Source of the DNA: Caulobacter segnis
GTDB taxonomy: Bacteria; Pseudomonadota; Alphaproteobacteria; Caulobacterales; Caulobacteraceae
NCBI RefSeq assembly: GCF_019931575.1
Contig: NZ_CP082923.1
Span: 1,612,001-1,676,000, forward strand
Reading direction: 5' to 3'
DNA: 64,000 nucleotides
The position numbers and the translations under genes are program-made. How positions within the stretch are numbered: the first letter of the stretch is position 1; every line of letters starts with the position of its first letter. The notes under the pieces are model-generated. The model saw only the letters and a list, made by a program, of their open reading frames with translations. It had not been told where the DNA came from and ran no database searches. Below, piece after piece: positions 35,519-42,461 of the stretch.

Positions 35519-35908
35519 ATGGCGATCATGACATCCAGCACCCGCCGCGTGGGCGACCACTTCGAGCCCAGCGACGTCGATCCCCAGGTCCAGCGCCGGC
35601 TGCGCGGCTATCTGGAGCAGATCGACTACACCGCCTTCGCCTCGAACAGGGCCGTGCTGGGCGCGACCGTCGCCCATGTGGACGCCGAACGGTTCCAGCG
35701 CCTGGCCGTCGCCGCCGCCACCGCCCGCGCCAAGTGGGTGGCCGAGGCCGCCGCCATGACCGAGGCGGGGACCACGCTGTCCGAGGCCCAGGTCGCGCGC
35801 CTGGCCCACCTGCACTCGGCCTATGACGAGCTGTCGGCGGTATACGAGGCCACGCGGCGCATGGTCGAGCGCGGCTACATCGCCTATCGGCCGTCGGTCC
35901 AAGGGTAA
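35519..35908 (+). CDS. Hypothetical helical protein
   Basis: A 129-residue mostly alpha-helical protein (RLRGYLEQIDYTAFASNRAVLG then RLAVAAATARAKWVAEAAAM). No family is recognised. The ATG at 35519 is chosen because CGGAG precedes it. An in-frame TTG at 35498 and an ATG at 35528 are alternatives. A near-consensus CtrA box lies upstream, which would suggest cell-cycle control if real. Confidence 0.65.
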   Translation: MAIMTSSTRRVGDHFEPSDVDPQVQRRLRGYLEQIDYTAFASNRAVLGATVAHVDAERFQRLAVAAATARAKWVAEAAAMTEAGTTLSEAQVARLAHLHSAYDELSAVYEATRRMVERGYIAYRPSVQG

Positions 35909-35949
35909 TTTACCCGGATATTATTGACTTCGTATTCCGTCCGGGTAAA
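35903..35949. promoter_or_regulatory. Repeated GGGTAA operator-like element before the GIY-YIG gene
   Basis: TTTACCCGGA (35909-35918) and TCCGGGTAAA (35940-35949) form a perfect 10-bp inverted repeat around a 21-base centre that contains TTGACT (35924-35929). The left arm also forms a second palindrome, GGGTAA-T-TTACCC (35903-35915), with the end of the preceding gene. The arrangement looks like paired repressor sites bracketing a promoter -35 element. The regulator is unknown. Confidence 0.6.
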
Positions 35950-35982
35950 AGGCGCGTTTCGGGATTCCCCTGGGAGGTCGCC

Positions 35983-36318
35983 ATGTCCGGACGCAAGGCG
36001 CTGCTGCGCGCATACAAGGAACGCGAGGTCGAGGCCGGGATCTACGCCGTGCGTTGCGCGGCGACCGGTGAGGCCTGGGTCGGCGCGACGCCGGACCTCT
36101 CCACCCGCCAGAACGGCGTCTGGTTCTCTCTGCGCCAGGGTTCGCACCGCGAGAAGAGCCTGCAAGCGGCCTGGAACGCGCATGGCGCGGAGGCCTTCGT
36201 CTTCGAGACGGTCGAGGCCGTCGACACCGAGGGGCTGGACAGGTTCGGCCGCGACAGCCGACTGAAGGACCGCCGCGAGCACTGGATCGCGACGCTGAGC
36301 GCCAGAGGGCTGATGTGA
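35983..36318 (+). CDS. GIY-YIG nuclease family protein
   Basis: A 111-residue single-domain protein with a GIY-YIG-like core: GIYAVRC (about residues 19-25) and AWVGAT (31-36), then a helix with QAAWNAHGAEAFVFETVE that supplies the usual Glu. The second motif is WVG rather than YIG, a common variation in this bacterial subgroup, so nuclease activity is not certain. Its stop overlaps the start of the following DUF2239 gene. The unusual GGGTAA element lies just upstream. Confidence 0.82.
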   Translation: MSGRKALLRAYKEREVEAGIYAVRCAATGEAWVGATPDLSTRQNGVWFSLRQGSHREKSLQAAWNAHGAEAFVFETVEAVDTEGLDRFGRDSRLKDRREHWIATLSARGLM

Positions 36319-36875
36319 TGGACAGCGGCGATGAGGCCTATGTGGTCTTCCACGGCCAGCGGCGCGTGGCGGTCGGTTCGCGCCTGGACGCGGCCCTGGC
36401 GGCCCAGCGCCTGGCGGGGGAGGCGGGCGTTCTGATCTTCGGACCCGACGGCCGGGGCGTCGACTTCGACCTCAGCGGTGGGCCCGAGGCGCTGGCCGCG
36501 CGCCTTGCCCCGCCCCCCGAAGCGCCACGTGGACGCGGTCGGCCCAAGCTGGGCGTGACGGCCCGCGAGGTCACCCTGCTGCCGCGCCACTGGGACTGGC
36601 TGGCCAGCCAGCCGGGCGGAGCGTCGGTGGCCCTGCGCAAGCTGGTCGAGGCCGCCCGTCGCGAGAGCGAAGGTCCCGACCGCATCCGCGCCGCCCGCGA
36701 GGCCGCCTACCGCTTCGCCTCGGCGATCGGCGGCGACCTGCCGGGCTTCGAGGAGGCCATGCGGGCCCTGTTCGCCGGCGACGGCGCGGGGTTCGAGGCG
36801 CGGATCCTGGCCTGGCCGGAAGATGTCGCCGCCCTGCTGCGGACCTATGCGGCGGAGGCCTTCGGGACGGACTAG
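36318..36875 (+). CDS. DUF2239 family protein
   Basis: A 185-residue protein matching the DUF2239 pattern: an N-terminal YVVFHGQRRVAVGS segment, a central GRGRPKLGVTAREVTLLPRHWDWL motif and a helical C terminus. The LPRHWDWLASQPGGASVALRK-type core resembles a helix-turn-helix-like DNA-binding region, but function is unproven. The ATG at 36318 overlaps the GIY-YIG stop codon, so the two are translationally coupled and share one promoter. Confidence 0.82.
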   Translation: MDSGDEAYVVFHGQRRVAVGSRLDAALAAQRLAGEAGVLIFGPDGRGVDFDLSGGPEALAARLAPPPEAPRGRGRPKLGVTAREVTLLPRHWDWLASQPGGASVALRKLVEAARRESEGPDRIRAAREAAYRFASAIGGDLPGFEEAMRALFAGDGAGFEARILAWPEDVAALLRTYAAEAFGTD

Positions 36876-37906
36876 CCGCCGGACTTGGCCACCACCTCGT
36901 CCAGCACCGCCTTGTAGGCCGCTTCGAACGGCGCCTTGTCGCTGTCCGGCTTGGCCGGCCACAGCGGACGCAGGGCGGCGGTGCGGGCGGCGGCGTCGCG
37001 CAGCCAGGCCGGATCGGCCTTGGCCAGCCTGGCGACGCGGGCCTCGACCTCGGCCTTGGGGCGGCCGTCATAGGCCAGCAGCGAGCGCAGGGCCCACAGG
37101 GCCTGCTCGTCCGGGTTGGGCTTGGCTGAACCCGCGGCGCGATGCGCCGTCCAGCGGATGGCGTCGACAAGTTGGGCCCGATAGCGCGGATCGTCCCAGG
37201 TGCTGGGCGTGTGGCCCAGATTGGTGTGATAGAGCCGCCCCTGGCCGATCTGCCGGGTCCAGGTGATCGGCACGAACCACGGGCGCTTCAGCGGCGTCTC
37301 GGTGAAGTCCAGGGCCTGCAGCGCGCGGACCTTGGCGGGGTCGTAGTCCGAGTACTGATAGATCTCCTCGGCGAAGGTGAAGCGGGCCGGCCAGGCGGCG
37401 TTCAGCGGGTCCTTGCCGCCCAAAGCCTGGACCGTGATCGGCGTCCCCTGCGTCCATGGATGGCCGGCGAACTTGCCGTTGATGAAGGCGGTGTAGGTCT
37501 GGCCGGGCCCGGTGTAGTCCCAGTGGGTGTCGGTCGAACTGTGCAGGCCGATGAACCCGCCCTTGCCGCTCTCGACCCACGCCTGGATGGCGGTCCAGGC
37601 CTGCGCCGAAATGGGCAGTTCGCCGGTGGTGTAGAAGGCCAGGACGTCGACGTCCTTCAGCTTCTCGGGCGTGATCACCCGCGCGTCCTGGGTGGACTCG
37701 ACGGTGAAGACGCCGGTCTTGGCGGCGACCTCGGCCAGGGCGATCTCGGACGGCGAGGGGCCGTTGCTGTTCTCGGGGCGGGCGACCGGTCGGTGCACGA
37801 AGCCGACCGACTGGTCGAGATATAGCACGCGGATCTTCGGCGCGGCTTGGGCGGCGGAAACGGAAAGCGCGGCTGCCGCCGCGATCAGGGTCAGCAGGCG
37901 GGCCAT
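36872..37906 (-). CDS. Exported ThuA-like domain protein
   Basis: A 344-residue protein with a signal peptide (about residues 1-21) and a ThuA/trehalose-utilisation-type class I glutamine amidotransferase-like domain (FIGLHSSTDTHWDY, HPWTQGTPI and YHTNLGHTPSTWDDP). The catalytic cysteine of true amidotransferases is absent, as is normal in this family. The C-terminal about 80 residues form an extra helical region. A role in sugar metabolism is inferred from family only. It is convergent with DUF2239 (4-base overlap). Confidence 0.85.
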   Translation of the reverse strand: MARLLTLIAAAAALSVSAAQAAPKIRVLYLDQSVGFVHRPVARPENSNGPSPSEIALAEVAAKTGVFTVESTQDARVITPEKLKDVDVLAFYTTGELPISAQAWTAIQAWVESGKGGFIGLHSSTDTHWDYTGPGQTYTAFINGKFAGHPWTQGTPITVQALGGKDPLNAAWPARFTFAEEIYQYSDYDPAKVRALQALDFTETPLKRPWFVPITWTRQIGQGRLYHTNLGHTPSTWDDPRYRAQLVDAIRWTAHRAAGSAKPNPDEQALWALRSLLAYDGRPKAEVEARVARLAKADPAWLRDAAARTAALRPLWPAKPDSDKAPFEAAYKAVLDEVVAKSGG

Positions 37907-37913
37907 CTTGTAC

Positions 37914-38300
37914 TCAGCTCTTGGGTTGCAGCAGGTCCCAGCGATTGCCGGAGAGGTCCTCGAACACCGCCACCGTGCCGTAGGCCTCGTGGCGAGGCTC
38001 TTCCAGGAAGGTGACGCCGGCGGCGCTCATGCGGGCGTGGTCGCCGGCGAAGTCGTCGGTGTGCAGGAACAGCCAGACGCGGCCGCCGCCTTGCTGGCCG
38101 ATCGCCCGGGCCTGGTCGCCGACCGCCTGGGCCAGCAGGAAGTTCGTGCCGTCGCTGCCCGCCGAGACCACCACCCAGCGCTTGCCGTGGCCCATGTCGG
38201 TGTCTTCCACCAGGGTGAAGCCCAGCTTGCCGACATAGAAGGCGATCGCCTCGTCGTAGTCGGCGACGAGCAGGGACACGAGGGCGACGCGGCGGGCCAT
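37914..38300 (-). CDS. VOC (glyoxalase/bleomycin resistance) superfamily protein
   Basis: A 128-residue protein with the paired beta-alpha-beta-beta-beta units of the vicinal oxygen chelate fold (RVALVSLLVADYDEAIAFYVG and the C-terminal TVAVFEDLSGNRWDLLQ). Metal-dependent lyase, isomerase or binding protein. The substrate is unknown. The start is set at 38300 because GGAG lies 9 bases upstream. An ATG ten codons earlier is possible. It precedes the ThuA gene by 7 bases on the same strand, so they form an operon. Confidence 0.85.
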   Translation of the reverse strand: MARRVALVSLLVADYDEAIAFYVGKLGFTLVEDTDMGHGKRWVVVSAGSDGTNFLLAQAVGDQARAIGQQGGGRVWLFLHTDDFAGDHARMSAAGVTFLEEPRHEAYGTVAVFEDLSGNRWDLLQPKS

Positions 38301-38405
38301 TTGCGACTCCGTATTGGGCGCTGATTGCATAGCATGCGTCAGGCGGGTGTCAGCGTCGGGATTCTAGAACCAGCGCCTTCCTTCCCGAGTTCAAAGGAGA
38401 ACGCC

Positions 38406-38909
38406 ATGAACCGCTCTCTCGTCCTGACCCTCGCCGTTCTGGCCCTGGCGCCGCTGCCGGCCCTGGCCGACGGCCCCAAGACCAAGGTCACCGAGGTCGC
38501 GCCCAAGAACCTGCCGCCCGCCGTCGTCTCGGTGGTCAAGGCCGCCGCGCCCCAGATGATCATCAAGGAGGCCGAGCTGAAGGAACGCGCCGACCGCCGC
38601 TACTACGACATCGAGGGCGTGATGCCGGACGGCTCGGAGATCGAGTTCGACCTGCTGGAGAAGAACGGCCGCTGGGAGATCGTCGAGACCCAGCGCGACA
38701 TCGCCTGGTCGACCGCGCCCAAGCTGGTGCGCGACACGGCCGCCGCCTCGGCCAAGGCCATCACCCCGGTCCGCGTCATCGAGAGCAAGCAGACCGACGG
38801 CATGGTGATCTACGAGCTGTTCGCCGCCGGCAAGCCGGACGAGCCGTCGATGGAGGTCAGCCTGAAGGACGGCAAGGCCAAGGTGCTGGCCGAGGTGTGG
38901 CCGCACTAG
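38406..38909 (+). CDS. Exported PepSY-like domain protein
   Basis: A 167-residue periplasmic protein with a signal peptide (about residues 1-21, cleaved after ALA). The mature part contains two repeated PepSY-like units: one with VVSVVKAAAPQMIIKEAELKE and YYDIEGVMPDGSEIEFDLLE, the second with TPVRVIESKQTDGMVIYELF. Such proteins are thought to inhibit proteases or bind ligands in the envelope. AAGGAGA precedes the ATG. Confidence 0.8.
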   Translation: MNRSLVLTLAVLALAPLPALADGPKTKVTEVAPKNLPPAVVSVVKAAAPQMIIKEAELKERADRRYYDIEGVMPDGSEIEFDLLEKNGRWEIVETQRDIAWSTAPKLVRDTAAASAKAITPVRVIESKQTDGMVIYELFAAGKPDEPSMEVSLKDGKAKVLAEVWPH

Positions 38910-38925
38910 CGCGCCTTACCGAGCA

Positions 38926-39951
38926 TCAGCCCCCGTTGTAGCCGCCGATGATCGGCAGGATTTCGCCAGTGATGTAGCTCGAGGTCTGGGGCGAGGCGAG
39001 GAAGACATAGGCCGGCGCGATCTCCTCGGGTTGCGCCGCCCGCTTCATCGGCGTCCTGGCCCCGAACTCGGCGACCTGCGGACCCAGCTTGTCGGCCGGG
39101 TTCAGCGGGGTCCAGACCGGGCCGGGGGCGACGGCGTTCACGCGGATGCCCTTGTCGATCAGGTGCGTGGCCAGCGACCGGGTGAAGGCGTGGATGCCGC
39201 CCTTGGTCAGGGAGTAGTCCAGCAAGTCCTTGTTGCCCAGGAGGCCGGTGACCGAGCCGGTGTTGATGATCGAGCCGCCGTTGGGCAGGTGCTTCACCGC
39301 CGCCTTGGCCATGTGGAAATAGCCGTAGAGGTTGGTCCGCAGGGTGCGGTCAAAGTGCGCCTCGGTCAGGTCCTCGAAGTCGAGGACATGCTCCTGGAAG
39401 GCGGCGTTGTTGACCAGGATGTCCAGTCGGCCCAGCTCGGCCACGGTCTTTTCGACCGCCGCCTTGGCGTAGGCCGGGTCGGCGACGTCGCCGGGCAGCA
39501 AGATGGCGCGGCGGCCCTCCTTCTCGACGGCGGCCTTGGTCTCCTCGGCGTCCTTGTCCTCGCTGAGATAGCCGATGGCCACGTCCGCGCCCTCGCGGGC
39601 GAACAGCACCGCCACGGCCCGGCCGATGCCGCTGTCGGCGCCGGTGATCAGGGCGACCTTGTGCTCCAGCTTGCCCGACCCCTTGTAGAAGGGCGCGTCG
39701 TACATCGGGGCGGGATCCAGCTTCCATTCCTCGCCCGGCTTGGCCTGGTGCTGCTCGGGGAAGGGCGGGGCGGGATAGGGACGGGCGCCCGCCTGCATGG
39801 CGTGGGCGCGCCTATCGTCCTTCTCCGCCGTCTCGTCCTTCGACTTGAAGGATCGCGCCTCCTTGGCGTCCAGCGGGGCCTGGATGTCGCGCTCGGCCTG
39901 GGCGACGCGGTCGGCGCTGTTCTCGAACTCGGGGGTCTGGGTCTGGGCCAT
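38926..39951 (-). CDS. SDR family oxidoreductase (general-stress type)
   Basis: A 341-residue short-chain dehydrogenase. The NAD(P) motif TGADSGIG is at 103-110, with NNAA and the YxxxK catalytic pair in YSLTKGG later. The first about 90 residues are a charged, disordered-looking extension ending in a conserved KLDPAPMYDAPFYKGSGKL-like segment, typical of the YhdF/GSP39-like group linked to general stress. Start ATG at 39951 with AGGAG 7 bases upstream. A candidate EcfG (SigT) promoter is placed correctly for this gene. Tail-to-tail with the PepSY-like gene. Confidence 0.88.
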   Translation of the reverse strand: MAQTQTPEFENSADRVAQAERDIQAPLDAKEARSFKSKDETAEKDDRRAHAMQAGARPYPAPPFPEQHQAKPGEEWKLDPAPMYDAPFYKGSGKLEHKVALITGADSGIGRAVAVLFAREGADVAIGYLSEDKDAEETKAAVEKEGRRAILLPGDVADPAYAKAAVEKTVAELGRLDILVNNAAFQEHVLDFEDLTEAHFDRTLRTNLYGYFHMAKAAVKHLPNGGSIINTGSVTGLLGNKDLLDYSLTKGGIHAFTRSLATHLIDKGIRVNAVAPGPVWTPLNPADKLGPQVAEFGARTPMKRAAQPEEIAPAYVFLASPQTSSYITGEILPIIGGYNGG

Positions 39952-39979
39952 GGCGCGCTCCTGAGGACTGCGCCCGGAA

Positions 39980-40004
39980 AACCACTGGGCTGGCGCGATG
40001 TTCC
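39980..40004 (-). promoter_or_regulatory. Candidate EcfG/SigT general-stress promoter
   Basis: On the minus strand, GGAAC (40004-40000), 16 bases, then GGTT (39983-39980). The alphaproteobacterial EcfG consensus is GGAAC-N16-18-CGTT. Transcription would begin about 20 bases before the SDR start codon, which suits a gene of the general-stress SDR group. Confidence 0.5.
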
Positions 40005-40075
40005 AAGCGTGACTAAATGCGGGTTGCCCGGAAAACGGGCATGCGCCACCTTGCGCGCCTTCTTTGACATTGGTG

Positions 40076-41479
40076 ATGACCATGCCGCGCGACGCGGCCG
40101 AAGCGGCGCTTCCCTCGGAGCGGCCGCGCGGCCCCATTCTGACCGACCTCATCGACCTGCTCCGCCTGGCGGGGCCGGTGGTGCTGTCGCGCCTGGGCAT
40201 CATGGTCATGGGCCTGACCGACGCCATCGTCGTCGGCCACTTCTCGGCCCGCCAGCTGGGCTTCCACGCCATGGCCTGGGCGCCGTCCTCGATCTTCATC
40301 ACCATGAACGTCGGCCTGCTGGTCGGGGTGCAGGTGATGACCGCCCGCGCCATCGGGGCGGGCAAGCGCCACGAGACCGGCGCGGTGCTGCGGCGGGGGC
40401 TGAGCTATGGCCTGTGGCTGGGCCTGGGGTCGATGGCGCTGCTGGCGCTGTTCGGGCCGCTGTTCCTGCACAGCATGGGGCTGAAGGACGGGCTGGCCGA
40501 CGGCGCGACCCTGCCGCTGATCGTCTTCTCGCTGTCGCTGCCGATCTATTCGGTGTCGGTGGCCCTGACCTTCTGGCTGGAGGGTCTGGGGCGGCCGGGA
40601 CCCGGCGCGGTGTTCATGTGGCTGGCCAACATCGTCAACCTCGCGGCCAACCTGCTGTTCGTGCCGGGAACCTTCGGCCTGCCGGCCCTGGGCGCGACGG
40701 GCGGCGCCTGGTCGACCTTCGTGGCCCGCCTGGCGCTGGCGACGGCCCTGGCGATCTATGTGACCCGGATGAAGGAGGCCCGCGAACTGGGCGTCTTCGA
40801 CAAGCCGGTCCGCGACAGGCCGGCCGAGGCCGAGCAGCGGCGCATCGGCTACGGCGCCGGCGCGTCGAACTTCTTCGAGGTCTCGGCCTTCGCCGGCATG
40901 AACCTGATCTGCGGCTGGATCGGCGGTCTGGCCGTGGCCGCCTACGCGGTGGTGCTGAACGTCTCGGCGATCGTCTTCATGGTGCCGCTGGGCGTGGCGA
41001 CGGCGACCGCCGTGCAGGTGGGCCGGGCCTATGGCGCGCGCGACCCGGCGGGCATGAAGCGGGCCGGCTGGATCGCCTTCGCCGTGATCGCCGTGATCGG
41101 CACGCTGTTCGGGCTGCTGCTCTATCCGACCAAGCACTGGGTGGCCCTGGCCTACACCACCGACCCGGCGGCCCTGACCCTGATCCTGCCGGCCATGGCG
41201 CTGAGCTGCCTGTTCTTCGCGCCCGATGCGGTGCAGGTCGTGGCGGCCCAGGCGCTGCGGGCGCGCGGCGAGGTGTGGATCCCCACCATCACCCACCTGA
41301 TCAGCTACGCCCTGGTCATGGGACCTTTGGCCTGGTGGCTGGCCATCCCGCGCGGCATGGGCCTGAACGGGGTGCTGATCTCGATCATCATCACCAGCTT
41401 CCTGGCGGCCGCGTTCCTGCTGACCCGGTTCCGGATGCTGGACTGGCGGGATCGCAGGCTGGCGGCCGAGGCGGCTTAA
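40076..41479 (+). CDS. MATE family multidrug/cation antiporter
   Basis: A 467-residue inner-membrane transporter with 12 predicted helices in two six-helix halves, the MATE pattern (AGPVVLSRLGIMVMGLTDAI in helix 1, and PGAVFMWLANIVNLAANLLF). Exports cationic drugs by Na+ or H+ antiport. The substrate cannot be read. The ATG at 40076 is taken. Upstream TTG/GTG and a second ATG at 40082 are alternatives. It is divergent from the SDR gene. The stop codon overlaps the convergent next gene. Confidence 0.9.
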   Translation: MTMPRDAAEAALPSERPRGPILTDLIDLLRLAGPVVLSRLGIMVMGLTDAIVVGHFSARQLGFHAMAWAPSSIFITMNVGLLVGVQVMTARAIGAGKRHETGAVLRRGLSYGLWLGLGSMALLALFGPLFLHSMGLKDGLADGATLPLIVFSLSLPIYSVSVALTFWLEGLGRPGPGAVFMWLANIVNLAANLLFVPGTFGLPALGATGGAWSTFVARLALATALAIYVTRMKEARELGVFDKPVRDRPAEAEQRRIGYGAGASNFFEVSAFAGMNLICGWIGGLAVAAYAVVLNVSAIVFMVPLGVATATAVQVGRAYGARDPAGMKRAGWIAFAVIAVIGTLFGLLLYPTKHWVALAYTTDPAALTLILPAMALSCLFFAPDAVQVVAAQALRARGEVWIPTITHLISYALVMGPLAWWLAIPRGMGLNGVLISIIITSFLAAAFLLTRFRMLDWRDRRLAAEAA

Positions 41480-42372
41480 GCCCCCAGGATCCAGCCTTCC
41501 TCGGTCTCGGCCGCCGCCACGGCCTCTTCGGTCAGCCCCTTCGGCGCGGCGAAGATCGCACCCAGTTTGCCGGCCTCGTCCAGCTTGGCGAAGTGCTCGG
41601 CCAGGCCCCGCACCTGGGCCAGGTCCTTGACCTCGCCCGCCGCGGGGACGGCCTTGACCAGCGACGGATAGACCTCGGCCACCACCACGGCCACGCCGTC
41701 CAGGTCGGCTTCGGTCAGGGCCTTGAAGCCGGTCTCGAAGGGCCAGGCCCGCACGGCCTCGCCGCGCGCGTCCTTCAGGCGGCGCACGGCCGGGATGCCG
41801 ACGATCGCCTGACCGCCGACCGAGCCGTTGTAGTAGAGCTTCCAGATCGAGTGCGCGCCTTTCGCGGCCTCGTCGGCGTAGCGGAACTCGGGCAGATCGT
41901 CCGGGCCATGGTCGCGCGGGCGCTTGGGTTGCAGCGTCGTCAGGGCGTCCTTGGGCGGGCAGCCCCAGAACGGGAAGGGGCCGCCGGTCAGGCGACGGTT
42001 GATCTCCGACCCGACGCCGAAGCGGTTGTTGGTGTTATCGACCTTGTCCTTGACCATCTTGGCCAGCTGGTCCCAGACCGCGCGCCAGGGCGTCTCGCCC
42101 GGCAGGGCCAGGGCCTTGCTCAAGCCGCGCGGGAAGCCCAGCGGGAAGTCGAAGCCCACCAAGGCGCGCTCGCCGCGCTTCTTCAGGTCGTCGAGGATCG
42201 CCGCCAGCCGGGTCTCGGCCTCGGCGCGGGTGGCGGGGTTGTAGCTCTCGAAGGTCAGGCGGAAGCGCACGTCGCGCTTGAGGACGCCGATCCAGATGGA
42301 GTCCGCGCCCGTCGTCGGCTTGGCCGCGGCGCTCCAGTCGACGATCACATAGGCGCTGAACAGACGCGACAC
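41476..42372 (-). CDS. Conserved hypothetical protein (DUF429-like, sometimes called CbiG)
   Basis: A 298-residue protein beginning VIVDWSAAAKPTTGADSIWIG, with a conserved ALVGFDFPLGFPRGLSKAL segment; the acidic residues resemble an RNase H-like DUF429 fold. Close relatives have been annotated as cobalamin biosynthesis CbiG, but there is no cobalamin gene nearby and no CbiG lactonase feature, so I do not adopt that name. It overlaps the MATE stop codon by 3 bases and is followed upstream by opgH on the same strand after 89 bases. Confidence 0.72.
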   Translation of the reverse strand: MSRLFSAYVIVDWSAAAKPTTGADSIWIGVLKRDVRFRLTFESYNPATRAEAETRLAAILDDLKKRGERALVGFDFPLGFPRGLSKALALPGETPWRAVWDQLAKMVKDKVDNTNNRFGVGSEINRRLTGGPFPFWGCPPKDALTTLQPKRPRDHGPDDLPEFRYADEAAKGAHSIWKLYYNGSVGGQAIVGIPAVRRLKDARGEAVRAWPFETGFKALTEADLDGVAVVVAEVYPSLVKAVPAAGEVKDLAQVRGLAEHFAKLDEAGKLGAIFAAPKGLTEEAVAAAETEEGWILGA

Positions 42373-42461
42373 GGCACGCGGCTCCGTCGAGGGAAAGAAG
42401 CCGCGCTTCTACTCCGCCGAGAGCGCGCCGAACAGTCCAGGAAAGCGCTTGACGGGGCTTA

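Noticed and set aside
41476..42372. Annotation as cobalamin biosynthesis protein CbiG
   Set aside because: No cobalamin genes nearby and the N-terminal motif fits a DUF429-like fold better; kept as conserved hypothetical.
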